NCBI GenBank assembly: GCA_037577475.1
Contig: CM075188.1
Location: 15,644,501-15,708,500 of the forward strand
Reading direction: 5' to 3'
DNA length: 64,000 nucleotides
Source of the DNA: Chaunax sp. Z400
Taxonomy: Eukaryota; Chordata; Actinopteri; Lophiiformes; Chaunacidae
This document shows, one piece after another, positions 1 through 21,370 of the stretch (positions within the stretch are counted from its first letter, which is position 1; each line of letters begins with the position of its first letter). A program made the translations under genes and the position numbers. The notes beneath the pieces are model-generated. The model was not told the DNA's origin and searched no databases. It saw nothing but the letters and a program-made list of their open reading frames with translations.

Positions 1-1752
1 CTTATGATTATGATAATGTACTAATGCATGCATAGTGTGTGTGTGAGTAGCAGATTGGGAGGTCTGTGTCTCAGCGTGTGACCCCTCCTTTCAGCACTGG
101 TGACATATTTAATATTGTCATCTGTTTTCCATAACCCTCATTCACTCTCTAATAAGACTGAGAACCTGCAGATTGATAAGGATAAGTGACGGGGGAGTGC
201 TGGATGGTCTATGTGTGTTTCAGAGAAGGAGAAACAGAATATTTTCATTCATTTATCTTAGCTGTGGTCAGAATGATAATTCAGAGGGATCTATCTACAG
301 CATGCTTCATCATGCCGAATATTAATAAAATGACCTGGAAGGTTATTTCATCCAGATCCAGCATGTCTCCTCCCTAAATCCCATTTGGTAGCTGAAATTC
401 ACAGCACATAAAGGAATAATGAGGGCAATTGTTAGTTTCTATTCTTTGGAACTAGAGGAAGACACTTTCATCTTACTGCCAAACAATGGCTGATTTAGAG
501 AGCACATTTGAAAACTGTTTTGGAAAATATGTATGATTTATTTAGATTGCATTATTTTGGATGAGACAAATGATTTCAGCCTGGGCACACGCTGAATTCT
601 AACAGGAGAAGCCAGCATATCAATACTGTATGTTCACAGCACAGGGAGGTGAATGTGATGACAGTAACTGAGCCTTGAAAGGCCTTGTTTTTGTTTTTTT
701 CTCCATCTCCATTCAGGCAGTTGAGACTAGAACAATCTATACTTATGTGTCTGTCATGCTGTGTTTTAATTAAGCCTCTAAATTTGGATTCATAGTAACA
801 TGCCATAGAGTTAAGTGTCCTCAACCATGTCAACTGATCAACAGGCCAGAGGGGCAGGAAGCTCTCTGAACAAACCTTCCCCCCTTCCACCGTTCTTATA
901 CTCCTATCTCCTCCTCTTTTCTCTTCCACCCTTACATCCTTCCTCTCTCCAGCAGCGAGTGAAGAAGCCCGAGCTCAGCTTATCAATAATTGAGCAGCCA
1001 GAGTTACGTAGAATTCTGTAAGAACCCTGTCTGTCGCCCTTTGTATTACTGAGCTGTGAATTGATTCATATCTAATTTTTGTGAATGTGACTCCATGTGA
1101 GAGTGAAAAAGAGAGGTATTGTGGCTAATCTGCTCTCTCCTCAAGCTCCTTTGAAATCATAAACATTTCTCCTGCTCTGTTCCAACAGTGAGGCACCCTC
1201 TGCTGTGAAGGTGCCTGCTGTATGATGCCCATCAATTTAGAACATTTCCCTCACAGAAATCTTTACAATGAAGAAAATTTAATGCCAACAGGATGTACTT
1301 TACTTTCGGCTAAATGTTCCACAACGTAATGCCTCACCTTTGATAGACGTGTGAATACTGTCGTGTTATTAGAGTCCAATTCTTTTTTTAAATATTTGCA
1401 GTCTTTATACAATAAACTATTGAGTGTTTACGTAGTGAAGACTGAACAAAGCAGTGATTTTGGACTGAGTGTAATTGGACAAAATTTGCACTAATTCTGA
1501 TTCATTACATCAAATAAAGGAACTTAAAACACAGTTAAATTGATAAGGATGGATGGATAGATGTACTATAAAGGCGGCCCATTGATTTTAATGCAACCTG
1601 TTCAAGTATGATGTGAATTTTCTCCACAGCTCTACTGCAGATATACAGTACTAGACTAAAAGTCTTCTGGATGGAGTGGGTGTCAGGGAACCTATGCTTC
1701 TGACAGTTTCACCACTATAACCATATAGCTTTTGTGCTGCAGGCTAGGTATA

Positions 1753-1756
1753 TACA

Positions 1757-1789
<33 letters not shown>
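1753..1789. repeat. (CA)n microsatellite
   Basis: A short CA dinucleotide run within cacna1e intron 3. Confidence 0.9.
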
Positions 1790-1791
<2 letters not shown>

Positions 1792-2171
1792 ATCATCTGG
1801 TCCTTCTCATTTCAGCAAATGAAGCGATAGCAAACACCTGAAGCAGTCAAACAAGGACAATTTAGGGCTTAAATTACAATATCTGGAGACATGGAAAGCA
1901 ATTATGGTATGAGAAAATAATCTGAACCAACTGTTTATGTGTGAAAGGAGATGTTTTTATGATTAACAGATAGCAGATCAACATAATTGATTAAAAATAT
2001 AATATATTCTAAAGACCAACAAGTAACAAAGAAGCAAACTGTGGGTCAGACATGATTAACCAAACTAGCTAAAATTCACAATATATCAATAATATCAATA
2101 TCTCAATATGTTTCACAGAATCACCACCCCTTTCAAGTAATAACGCTAATTCTGTTTCACAGATCTGTATC

Positions 2172-2173
<2 letters not shown>

Positions 2174-2257
<84 letters not shown>
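2174..2257. repeat. (CA)n microsatellite beside an exon donor
   Basis: About 84 bp of pure CA on the plus strand, which is TG on the transcribed strand of cacna1e. It begins about five bases after the GTGAGT donor hexamer of exon 3 (2263-2268), so the repeat forms the first part of intron 3. Confidence 0.95.
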
Positions 2258-2261
<4 letters not shown>

Positions 2262-2268
2262 GACTCAC

Positions 2269-10378
<8,110 letters not shown>

Positions 10379-10735
10379 TCTGTCAAAAGCAAACCATACG
10401 GGAGGGAGGACAGTGCGGGATAAGAGACAGAAAAGGAGGTTAAATAGTCTCCTCGAAAGCAGGGCGCGGTGCTGCGCTCGGTGTCGCGGCAGCGAAGAGG
10501 CGAGATCCTGACCAGTTTTAGTCCATCATCAGTTTTATTCGCAAAAACACAGCGCTCAGTGTTCTTCAACTTCAAAATATGTTCAAAACATTTACGTATT
10601 TTTCTCCAGTCGGTCCACTCAGGAGCGCAGTTTAAGACGCACGATTTCCCCTCTTTCAAGTGCGCTCTAAAAAAGGACACACATCCATATTCAGTTCCTC
10701 CTCATTTAACAACCCGGCGTCTTAAATAAAGATGC
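10379..10735 (-). other. cacna1e: likely cacna1e 5' UTR
   Basis: This lies between the start codon and the predicted transcription start about 30 bp downstream of the TATA-like box. It is more GC-rich than the flanks around 10440-10500, with several CpGs. Upstream non-coding exons cannot be excluded. Confidence 0.45.
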
Positions 10736-10757
10736 TGAAAGCTGATTCATGTTGCAG

Positions 10758-10766
10758 CCTTTTATA
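10758..10766 (-). promoter_or_regulatory. cacna1e: TATA-like box, candidate cacna1e core promoter
   Basis: Reads TATAAAAGG on the minus strand, about 380 bp upstream of the start codon and correctly oriented for cacna1e. Position and match are suggestive only. Confidence 0.45.
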
Positions 10767-12120
10767 CATCCAAGCACTAATACCCTGAAGGAAAACGGCA
10801 ACAGGTCACGTCTTCAGCCATCCTCAATCCCCTGAGCGGAGGCAGGAGAACTGGTTGATGCATGAATATTTAGATAAACTAGCCCACTGAGTAATCCAGA
10901 GCACTCCTCGTACCTCTCCCTTCTCCTCCTCTCCGCTGACCACAAGAGTACTGCTGCATGCGTAAGAGGACAGAAAAAGAAAACTTCATCTTCCACTACA
11001 TTTTCTCCACTATACAAGTCGAACAAAACAAACTGCGCGTCACAAAGGAGGAAAAGAAAATGCTCAATTCGTCTGGTCTGCTGTGGGATGGTGGAGGAAA
11101 TATCTCACTTTCTCCCACTATAAGGGCAGGAGGAGAGGAGTAAGCAGTGATGCGACAGGATCAACACACCTCTCCTAGCCTCTGTCCAAGCCCGCACACG
11201 CAATTTACTGTGAACAGGAACAGGTAACAAGAGTGTTAACCAATAGTAAAGACAAGGAAAAACTGAGCAATGATTTTTATTGATTACGTCACCATGTAAG
11301 TAAAACAAATAGACGCTATTGCCTCCATCATGATGATAGATATTATGTACAGAAATTATAATGAGCACTTGACAGCCTGTAAACCTGCTACTCCACGTTA
11401 AGCATGACTTTGTATTTTTAATGTAAATTCCTGTAAAATACGAAACTTTTTTCTAAAAAATGCTGAACGTTTGCTGCAGGGCTTAGCTTTTTATGCTGCT
11501 CGAGTACCATTAGTAGAGAGGGCCACGCAGCGACACTGGTTTTGACTGTGTCGCTCATCCTGCGTGGTCACGCCTCAGGGCGAAATAACTAAATGCTGGT
11601 CACGCATCAGCTGTGAAGAGGAGTAAACAAACACCTGTTGTGAAATACTCAGAGCCAGCAAGACGATTTGGAGGACAGCAGCGAGCATCTTTAGCAAATT
11701 ACAGGGTTCAGACCCTACTATTGCCAAGACATGATAGTGAGGGGGAGTCGTGACTTCTGTGCTGGCAGGGAGTGATCAGTCTCATGAGTATGTGGGATTT
11801 TCATAATGAAGGAGGGGATATTGGAGAACAGGGGATGATGCATGTTGGGTTGGAAGGGTGGAGGTGAAACAACATTTGTCAGATGTGAAATATGACTATA
11901 GATGAGGCAACAATTAAGAGACACCCAAGGATTTAACACCACCACTATATTTGTATGCAGATTTGCTTGAGTAGTTTGTGTTATATGAAATTAACAACCT
12001 GTATTTTGTTCCTTATTAACTTTTAATGATTATCTCAATTTAAACAGAAACAAAAACAAAGAAACAGAACAAAAAACAACACAAGAAACACAAACAACAT
12101 ACATTTCTGAAGGAACATTT
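10767..12120. other. intergenic sequence upstream of cacna1e
   Basis: No coding exon was recognised. The open frames here are short and lack splice context or family resemblance. Part of it may be cacna1e promoter or enhancer DNA. Confidence 0.5.
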
Positions 12121-12430
12121 TAGACAATCAGTAATCAATGTGTCCCCCATCAGCATTGATTAAAGCAGTAATCCTCCTCCTCATGGACTGGTGCAACCTC
12201 CAGATGTCATCCTGTGGGATGGCGGCCCATTCTTCAGTCAGAGCTGCCTGGAGCTGCTGATGAGTCTGTCGAGGATGTTCACATTTGCACTCTTTCACTT
12301 CACCAGCCCCAAAGGTTTTCAAGAACTTTCTCAACAATAGCATCATTGCTCTTCGGGGCACAGTGATGGCATCCACCCAGCACACCACCAGTGTAAGGTT
12401 GTCTAGCTTGAAGTTCATCATGCGTCAGAC
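12121..12430 (-). mobile_element. Tc1/mariner transposase fragment
   Basis: On the minus strand the frame ends in LTEEWAAIPQDDIWRL, SMRRRITALINADGGHIDY, the typical C terminus of Tc1-type transposases (E-E-W-x-x-I-P-Q, S-M-R-R-R, A-x-G-G-H-x-x-Y). Only this distal piece is recognisable. The DDE catalytic core and terminal repeats were not found, so it is an inactive remnant. Confidence 0.8.
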
Positions 12431-12525
12431 AATTTCTTATTGCTTTGCATATACAGGCCTATTATGGACATATGGCCTCTCCTCCCCTGTGGTGCAGCAG
12501 GCATACTGATTCTGATTGTCACTAT

Positions 12526-12985
12526 GGGTGGATCCAGGGGTGGAGCCAGAAGGGCACTGGCCCCAGCTGATATCTGATTGGCCCCTGAAGTGCCTCTGTC
12601 CTGTCATTTGTTTTGTTTTTTGTTTTTTTGGTGGAGCCTATAAATCATGACATGTATGACATTTATGTCATGTGGAAGGGAAGGTTACAATCGGAAGGAT
12701 TCCCGTGTTTATGACTTATGATGCAACTTGGATGTCGAGAATCTTATTTAAGATTAAGTTACATTTGGTAATTCCTATGAGAAGTGCTTGAACAAAACAC
12801 AATTAGCTACATATATCTAATTGTGTTTCCCAAAGCTATAGAGCCAGTGGCAAACAAGGAATTAAATGAATACAGATCTTATTGAATAAGGAGATGTGCA
12901 TAGATGTTGGACATACTTGGCCCCTCTGTGTAGAATATGGCCCCTTTGTGGCCTCTGAGTTAGGGAAAATTCTTTATCTGCCCCT
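12526..12985 (+). mobile_element. dispersed MITE-like element, copy A
   Basis: About 460 bp starting GGGTGGATCCAGGGG and ending in CTTTATCTGCCCCTG. It is clearly homologous, in opposite orientation, to 26042-26599. The copies share the segments around GGCACTGGCCCCAGCTGA, GATGCAACTTGGATGTCGAG and GAATAAGGAGATGTGCAT. The two ends are weakly inverted relative to each other (GGGTGGATCCAG against GGGGCAGATAAAG), which suggests a non-autonomous DNA transposon. It has no coding capacity. Copy A lacks about 100 bp present in copy B. Confidence 0.75.
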
Positions 12986-12989
12986 GTTG

Positions 12990-13735
12990 TCACACATGGT
13001 CAACCAGGGTGTGTGTGGTCTGTTGTTATTCCTCTGGCTTCATAATGATGGTGTATACACACTATTGTAGAAATAGTTTAGCACCCTGGTAACTAGTATG
13101 GTGCACTGCTCTGACTCCAACATGCCAATGACACGATCCCAATTCTGTTTATCCAGCCGTGGCACAAACCACAGCTGAGAGTTAACCTCAACACTGACAG
13201 TGATGCATATTTGGTGATGGTGGTATGACGAAGGCAGTGATCAATGGTGTGTGACCTCTGCTTCATTAGTGTTCCAACACATTATGAGAATTAAAAATAG
13301 AACACATAACAGACAGACTTCTGACGTCTCCTCATTATAAATAGATGTGGAAAGTTTCCTATGATAGTCTCCTCTAGTTGGAAGACAGAGGCACATTTCA
13401 CTTGCTTTATGTTATTTCAGTGTCAAGTAAGTGAGATAAAAGTGTTCTGCTTCCTCTGTTCAGCAGTGAGCAAGTGATACTATTCCATTTTTTTCTGCCA
13501 GGATGAGAGCCTGCAAAGGCCACAGCTTTCTTGGCTTACAGGTGAGGGTTGAATTATTGTAATTATGTGTTAGCAACAGAGACTGTAGGGTGGAAGGACA
13601 ATCATTCATTGCTGGAGCTAGGCAGCAAGTAGTGTAGAACCTCCCTGCTATAGATTGGGCTTTGAGTAGCCTAGTTTGTTTCTTTAATTAAAAAAAAACA
13701 ACTTTTGGACTTAAACCACAAGTTATTGTTTTGAA
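12990..13735. other. intergenic, nothing recognised
   Basis: No exon, RNA gene or clear repeat was recognised between the MITE-like copy and the LINE remnant. Confidence 0.5.
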
Positions 13736-13739
13736 GGAC

Positions 13740-14680
13740 TGTGACTGAACCCACTTGGTACTGGTTCTGCTTGACCTTAGTGCTGCATTTGATACAGTGG
13801 ATCATAATGTTATTATTGAAAGGTTGTGAGAGATGAGAACGCTCCAGTGCTTCGCCTCATACTTTTCAAAAAGAAAAACTGTTGTGTATGTTGGCGGCTT
13901 TACTTCCTCTCAAGCGTTGTAGGTACGGTGTGCCGAAGGGCTCAAACTTAGGAACGATTTTATTTTCTCTTTATTTACTCCCTTTGGGCCAAATGATCAA
14001 ACAGCACAATATTTTATGTCATTGATATGCAGATGATACTCAAGTATATTTGTCTTACAAACTCTTTGAATCAACTAAGTTATCTTCCCTGCATAAACGC
14101 CTAGTCGTGGTTAAGAATTGATGGCAGCAAATTTTCTTCAGCTTAATTCTCGTAAAACAGAACTCCTTATTATAGGCCCTGAGCTCACTCATGGCTCAGG
14201 TCTGCCTGCTCTTGGATCTGTAGCTCATCATGTAGTACCCACTGTTATTGTCTCTTTCATTTAATGATTGTGATTCATGATTTTGTTGCCTCCTGTCTGG
14301 ATTATTGTAATGCATCATTTTAAATGCAGAGTTTACATGCCCTGGCCAAAACACGATTGCACACCTTCTGGGTGTTCAAAATAGAGCCGCCTCACTTTTA
14401 ATTAAATCATAAAAATATGATTTGGTCTCCCCTATTTTACAGTAGACTATTTCGCCTGTCTGTTTTAAAGTTGATCTTAAAATATTCTTTGTGACTTTAA
14501 AGGCTCTGCATGGTATGACACTGAGCTACCTGGCTGAGCTTCTAAATCATTACTCACCAGTCCATAACTTAAGATCTTCTGTCTCAGATCAAGACACACA
14601 AAAAGGTAAAACAATCACAGCCTCAAAATCATTAAAAAGGTTTAAAATTCTCACTATTATTCAATTTCAGAGTTGACCAC
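13740..14680 (+). mobile_element. degenerate L2-like LINE reverse transcriptase remnant
   Basis: Several frames carry reverse transcriptase pieces in the right order. LVLLDLSAAFDTVDHN is near 13761. A changed form of the P-Q-G-S-x-L-G-P block reads VPKGSNLGTILFSLYLLPLG near 13930-13980. The catalytic-site motif YADDTQVYLS is near 14026. Then come DFVASCLDYCNAS and the C-terminal KALHGMTLSYLAELL near 14500. Frameshifts and stops separate them, so the element is dead. The motif set is that of L2/CR1-type LINEs common in fish. Confidence 0.85.
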
Positions 14681-15832
14681 TACACATGTCAGTAAGAACC
14701 CTTGCACCAAAGGATCCTGGGTAGTACGATGTGATGTACGGATCCCTATCCAAAAGTAAATTCTGTAATTGGGCATGTCAATTTAATTTACTGGTTTAAT
14801 TAAAAATAATTTACATTCTGCAGTTTATTACAGAGCATTAGAATGTCCAGAAGCATTTCATTAACACAACCACACACAAGTAATAAATAATGTCAAATGT
14901 GCAATTAATACAGCTTTGTGTTTTCTGTATGGCTGGACTCTTCAGTTTCATGTTTTTCCCCACAAATACTGCTGGATGACCTGGATGTCAGAACATCTGA
15001 ACACTGAACACTAACATTAAGTATACTAACATATGGATTTATCCTCTGTTTCACAGTAATCATTCACAATCAATACAACAGGTCAACCTCAACACAGAGG
15101 GCGTCTTATTTTACACAACGGCCTGAGAGTGCACTGTGACTCTTAACGAAGGAGCAGCTGTGTATAATCAGTCATGTGCATCCTTCTCTTTTATGGGCTG
15201 TGCATTTAAGGAGGGTTGTGCAAATAAATGGACACGATGACGGCACCTTCTGCAGGATTAAGTAGCTTTGCTTCACACAGTTTACAGGGGAAATTTGCAA
15301 ATCCAGGGGGCGTATTGACAAAGAGGGTTGTGACAGGGAAAATAAACTTATGATAAATTTTACCAAACCAATCAACAACAATAATAATAATTTATTTGAA
15401 GTCAAATTTCGAGCTGACATTCACTAGGCGTTGAGCTTCTGAAAATAACTTCTACATGCCCTATGAGTGCCTTCATTTTTGGCAGACAGAGGCAGCAGCT
15501 CAGTGAACATCCAAATCTGTGCCGTGTTCATTTATTTATCATGAGCCACTCTGAACTTGTACATCATTACATAGATATGGCTAAAAACACAACAATGAAC
15601 TGGTGGAAAATGTAGAATTACATCAGCACAAAAATAATGATCCCACAGTCAACTGATATATGGTGACAAATGAATGAACATGAGTGATAACATAACTATG
15701 TTCACAAAACAAAACATATATTGAAAACCAGAAACTACTTTCAATGTTTTCCAATGAGAATGAGCTTGAAAAACAGCTGGTGTTTTGTTCAACTGTATTG
15801 AGTTGATTGTACAAAATCATGAGTCGTGAATT

Positions 15833-15833
15833 T

Positions 15834-15867
<34 letters not shown>
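15833..15867. repeat. (TAA)n microsatellite
   Basis: About 11 copies of TAA/AAT. Confidence 0.9.
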
Positions 15868-16148
15868 GTGTCAGTATGTGTCAAATATCCTGCTCTTCTT
15901 AATCAGCTTGTATATCGGGTGATTCACACATCCCCAAAGACAAATGTTAGACCTATTAAGTTCCCCCCAGAATAACCCTTGTGCTGGGTCACTGAACCTT
16001 CACATAGATCCCAGAATTTAAGATGTCACAGAAAAGCTCACGACAAACACTGACAAAGCCAGACCTATTGATGTGGCCAGATGAAGGGGCCGGAGGGACT
16101 GGACTATATTTAGCTTCATTGAGATGGTAATGGTTGGAACATGAGAAG

Positions 16149-16262
<114 letters not shown>

Positions 16263-19200
16263 TTTAACATCGGTCTGGGTGTGTATTAATGATGAGCTGT
16301 ACAAGAACCTCCCTTTGAATTTCAGGGCTTTACACCGGGAGTGTTTTGATCATCGGAGCAAGAATAATTACTAGTGCGTTTGGCAGAATCAATAATCACT
16401 TACTTCTCTGTAATAACACAATATGGAAATAGCAGCACTATTCCTTTCTTTTCTGTCCTTGAGCAGCACCCAAAGGAACCATGATGAAACACATTCACCC
16501 AGCAGCATGATTCTAACATTATGCCTGTGTCTCTCACCCTATATCTATCCAGCTGTCTTACCCTCTCTCCACCCAACCCAGATTGCTGCCTTCCACTGTT
16601 GCCTTCCTCCTACTTGTTTCCTAGCAACTGAACTAACATGGCCTCTTTTCTCAGCCCCATGAATCTGTCGCCATAACCCTAGATTTCTAGATAGAATAAC
16701 CTATAAATCATTGTTACCCAGGGGGGCCTGAGTTAAACTCATCGTCTCCAGACAAACAACCACATCTACAAGTATGTTGTAAATGTTGTTGCAGTGTGTG
16801 GTGCACCGCAATCATCAAACAGAATACAAAACAAATATTAACCCGGACAATTAGCTGCTGTGTGATGTGCTTTTTAAATTAAATGACTAAATTTAGAAGG
16901 GTAAAGAGTTGTGTTTTAAGGTTTTTTAACATTAGTTGCAGGCAGCTGTGTTTTTTTCCTCTTCATGTAGTAAATCTGCTGTTGCTGTGAGCTTATTGAC
17001 TTGCAAAGGGATTAGCCTTACAATGACCAAATGACTTTGAGAAACTCATTCATACAGGATTTCTACAGATTTTTAGGCTCAAGAAAGTAAAGCAGCACAA
17101 AAAATATTTTGGCAGCATGGTCATGCTCTAATAGTAAGTATGGACTGAAAAAACATCTGAAACAGCATTTATAGTTCTTAAAACATCATCCTATAAGTTT
17201 TACGTATAAATACATAAAAGGATCATATTAAAATTTTTTACGGCATCAGAAAACATTAATAATGTGAATTTAGTTGTTCTCTAATGTCTGTCAAGTAAAA
17301 AAGAAAAAAATGTAATTTGGGAAAGATTTTTAATATTTCTGGGGCAACACTTCTTTCCTTTAGGATCAAAGATTGAATCTTTTGTTTCATGGAGCTACAT
17401 CACACCAATGACAGAAAACTATGTGAAACATTTTCGAATGAATAATAAAATTAAAAGTTAATCAGGTGGTTCAAATGTATCTGTCAACAAAGAGCCTGTA
17501 ATGTCAGTTTCATGTATCAGTTTAACACTAATTTATGTATACATTAGCAATTACAGAAAATGAATGAATAAATGAATGAATGAAACATTACTGTCAAATT
17601 ACGCATTCTAAAATCTGCTGAAAAACCATTTACTTGAAATAAGTCCAGAGATGTGGGAAATACTGAGCAATTAATTCCATCTAGTGACACCTGGAGGTAC
17701 TGCATTATTTAATGGGACAGAAAATCAATGAATTTCATTGTACGGATAATTTAACAGACAGATTTTCAGAATTCTCATCCCTGATTTGACAAATAAACAA
17801 TAACATTGTTTAGCAATGTTTAAACAAAAGCTGCAAAACTAAAAGAAAAAAATCCTGAATATGGAAATCCTTCATAATATACAGCACAGGGAAGAAGGAA
17901 GGCTAATCAAAAAAAAGCCATGAATAAGGATTTCTCAGTGACTGGTTTGTGCTTCGGCCATTCACTTGTTAAATTAAACCATCCATTTATCCATACATAT
18001 ATCAGTTTCAAAATTAAAGTGAACGAAAAGGGTGTTAATAACCAAACTGGCAGCCCAGCACATCAATATTTTCTACAGGCGGCTGTAAATTTATCACAGA
18101 AGTATGCGAGGGTCTGCAGATGGCTGGAAGGCTGGTGGCGGTGAACCAGGAAAAGGAAAAGTATTAGGCAGTGTGATGCAGGTAAAGAAGAGGAGATAGG
18201 TAAACGGTTCAAAGTGGGACCTCTGGAATTACCTCACATTCCCCATTCTGCCTTCATTACACCATTGATACAGATGTATATATTTTCCACAGGTTTTGCA
18301 TAGTCATTGGAAATAAGCCCCCAAAACACTATATATATATAACAAATAACAAATAAAATCACAAAGACACAATGAAAGGCTGACCCAGCAGCTGCAGATT
18401 GAATATTGAGTAGACAGTATTACCAATGGCCTAAGTGGCAGTTGCTCTGATCTGGAAAGCATACTATGCAGACAAGCTCCAATGAAGCTGCAGAGAATCC
18501 CTAAGACTGTGGATTATGAATTCCCTCTGATGGACTAAATAGTGTTAATCTAACACACACGATCCAATCAAATTTTGGCTTGAGTTGAATAATCTGTGTG
18601 TGTGCTTCTCTCTATTAATGTCTCAGCATGCAGACAGGCCCCAATGTGCCAAATAAAAATTCTAAAGTGTTTTGAAACTTTAAATGTGTTGTGTGGTGTC
18701 ATTTTCTTCTTCTCATTTGTACCTCTGCATGACTAATTCTCAAGAAAATAAATCCTGTAAATTCCTCCGGTTGAATTTTGATGGCTCTCTCAACATATTA
18801 ACCCATTAAACTGAAATGACATCTTTAAATAAACAAATGATCCCCTCACAGGCTAAACACCATCCATTTGTCTCATGAATACGAGCATGAGCCTGTGTCT
18901 GTGCAGTAAGTTCTCAATAGCTCCACTAGGGGTCACAGACATGCTGCTGAAGTCTCAGTTTATTGGATATTTATGATGACTCAGTTTGCTTAGGCAGCAT
19001 CCTTCTTCCCATTTGCTAGACCTATTACCTCTTGGGAAAAAATAAGTCACACAGCTGCAACATTTGGGCTCCCTCTGGTTGTTGGGGAAATGGATGTGAT
19101 GAGTACTTTACATTCCAGACATCTTGTTTCCCTGCATATTGCTCTCACACGTTGGCTAATGTGAGGGTCTGGATGCTGACCACATACTACACAACTACAA

Positions 19201-20984
19201 TCACTGAACTGTAATAATAACAGGGGCCAAAAAAAAGGCAATTTAGATATACTGCAGCTAAGTCTCCCTGTTGAGCCCATTTGGCTTGAAAGCATCGGTA
19301 GCTGAAAGAAATCCTGTTGCACTACAAAGGAATTATTTCCTCCAATAAGCTAACAGCATTGAACTCTCAGAGCACAGCAGAATAATCTTTGATATTTAAA
19401 TCTGAAGCTTTGAATAAACGGATGGGAGTGAATTCATGATGCACATTCATCCTCCTCAGTGTGTCAGGACTTTAATGTCAAAAGACGCATGTGACAGCTT
19501 GGCTAGTTTCAGCACACACAGGAAGCATTTTTAAGTTTTGTTCTAAAAATGGTCTAATCAGCTTGAGTACAGCCAATAGGCCAACATGAATAAGGATGGA
19601 GGACTGTAACCATATTTCAGAAGATATATAGAATACATCTTTCCATAAAGGTTTAAAAATAATTGCAGAATTGTAGAAATCGATGCTTCAGGAATAAACA
19701 CTTTGATTGGATTTCCTATTCATGATCTGACATTTTGCCACCTGGAACACTGAAAACTTCCTTTCTCATGTTAGCTAATAGCCTGTTTCTTTTTTTTTTA
19801 TGTGTGTGTGTGTGCTTCTCTAGCCAAACATCATAATATGAGAGCGTTTTATTTGTCTGTGTGAGTGCACACATGCAGTTGGAACAGGTTGACAGGTCAC
19901 ATTGATTTCTGTTCTAAATGGTTTTATATCACAGGGTAGTGTGGCAGGTTAAGACAAACTGCTTCTTCTTCTAGCTGAAGAGCAAATATTTTCTACAGGA
20001 AATAAATAAGACGAGCAAGTAAATCAAGTTGAAATGATGCAACATGAATTCACTTTTATTTTGACAGAGGCTGACAGGAGATGCTTCGAGCTCCATGGAT
20101 GATGGATTTCTTAATAAGTAACGTGACTCTAGCGCCACATGCAACTTTGTTTTATTTTCCAGAACTGAGGTTAAGACAGCTACACATCCCAGAGCACACT
20201 TACTTGAAAATAGTTAAATTAAACATATAATTCCATCCATATGGAGCCTGAAACAATATTTTAAGATATTGCTTGTAGGAATTGAATTATCAACACATTT
20301 GTGGTCTTAAATTATGAAACATATAATAAATGTGGATCTAACTATCATTTTTTTTATGTGCAAATTATATGAATTTGTACTCCGACTCACAGCTGTGAGT
20401 GTGAGCTATGAGCTTTGTGTGTGTGTGTGTCTGACTTAGGCTACTTTCGATGAAACAGTTCAGATTAAATTGTCGAGTCTCTCAGCCAGTTAATTGGGGA
20501 GAGCGTTTCCAATTGTGCACAAAAGCAGTGTCCCCCATCAGGAAAAAGCAGATTTTTTTTAACCCCCCCCCCCCGGCCCCAAGTGATCTAATAGACGCTA
20601 GTGTGTGTGTGAGTGTGTTTGATCCATGCCACTGTCAGGGTTCGATTGTAAATGAAAGGGCAGGCTGCTGTCATGTGATGTTAAATGGGAGGGTCAGAAG
20701 CCATATTTCATGCAGAGCTCCCCAGCTACTATGAGTAAATCAGGGCAATACTGAAAGAATGGGGAGCAAGGAATGGGGACATGCAGACTGAGTCAAAATG
20801 TGTCACATAAAAATATGCTGTAGACCACATGAGGGTGTGGAGCTCTGAACCAATATCACTTGAGAAAATGGTAATATCGGTTTGTTGGTCCACTACTTTG
20901 GTCCACTGATATATTTTCAAACATCTATAAGAGAATTGTTATGGACTATTTACAGACATATACAGTATCATTCCCAGAGAATGA

Positions 20985-21370
20985 ATCCTAATGTTTTTGG
21001 TGATCTCCTGATGTGAAGTTAACATTTATGGTTTAAATGAAATGTCTGGACAACTATTGAATGTCTGGTCATGAAGTCTAACAATCAAGTCTCCCCTCAG
21101 GGTGATCACTGGTGAGCATCTGACTTTATTTAAAGCTCTATCACCAGGTCAAAATTTAAATTTGACCAGTATTTTTGGTTTGTGACCAAATACCTACACA
21201 ACTAATTGCTAAGTAGTAATGTTAACATGCTAACACTGCAAACTAAGATTGTGAACACACTCCTTTATACCTACTTAACATCGGCATGTTAGCATTATTA
21301 TTGCTGGCATGCTGACTTTAGCATGTCGTGCAAAGCACCACTAACTGCAGCCTGAAAGAGCTGCTGTTGT
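20985..21370 (+). repeat. teleost interspersed repeat with 'gttagcatgctaac' motifs
   Basis: Contains the series AATGTCTGGACAACTATTGA, GACCAAATACCTACACAACT and ATGTTAACATGCTAACAC, then repeated 'gcatgttagc' blocks. From memory this is a high-copy repeat in percomorph genomes. Fragments in reverse orientation occur at 33530-33660 and 34205-34480. I cannot assign its transposon class. Confidence 0.7.

Larger units (their letters stand above)
1..2268 (-). other. cacna1e: cacna1e intron 3 (partial)
   Basis: This is the sequence downstream of the exon 3 donor on the minus strand, running off the left edge. I found no exon 4 here: no reading frame resembles the expected end of S3 and the S4 voltage sensor. 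It holds a short CA array near 1753-1789, the long array at 2174-2257, and otherwise unremarkable AT-rich DNA. Confidence 0.75.

Noticed and set aside
1..2260. Expected cacna1e exon 4 (S3 end and S4)
   Set aside because: No frame with the regularly spaced arginines of an S4 sensor was found on the minus strand here; it must lie beyond the window.
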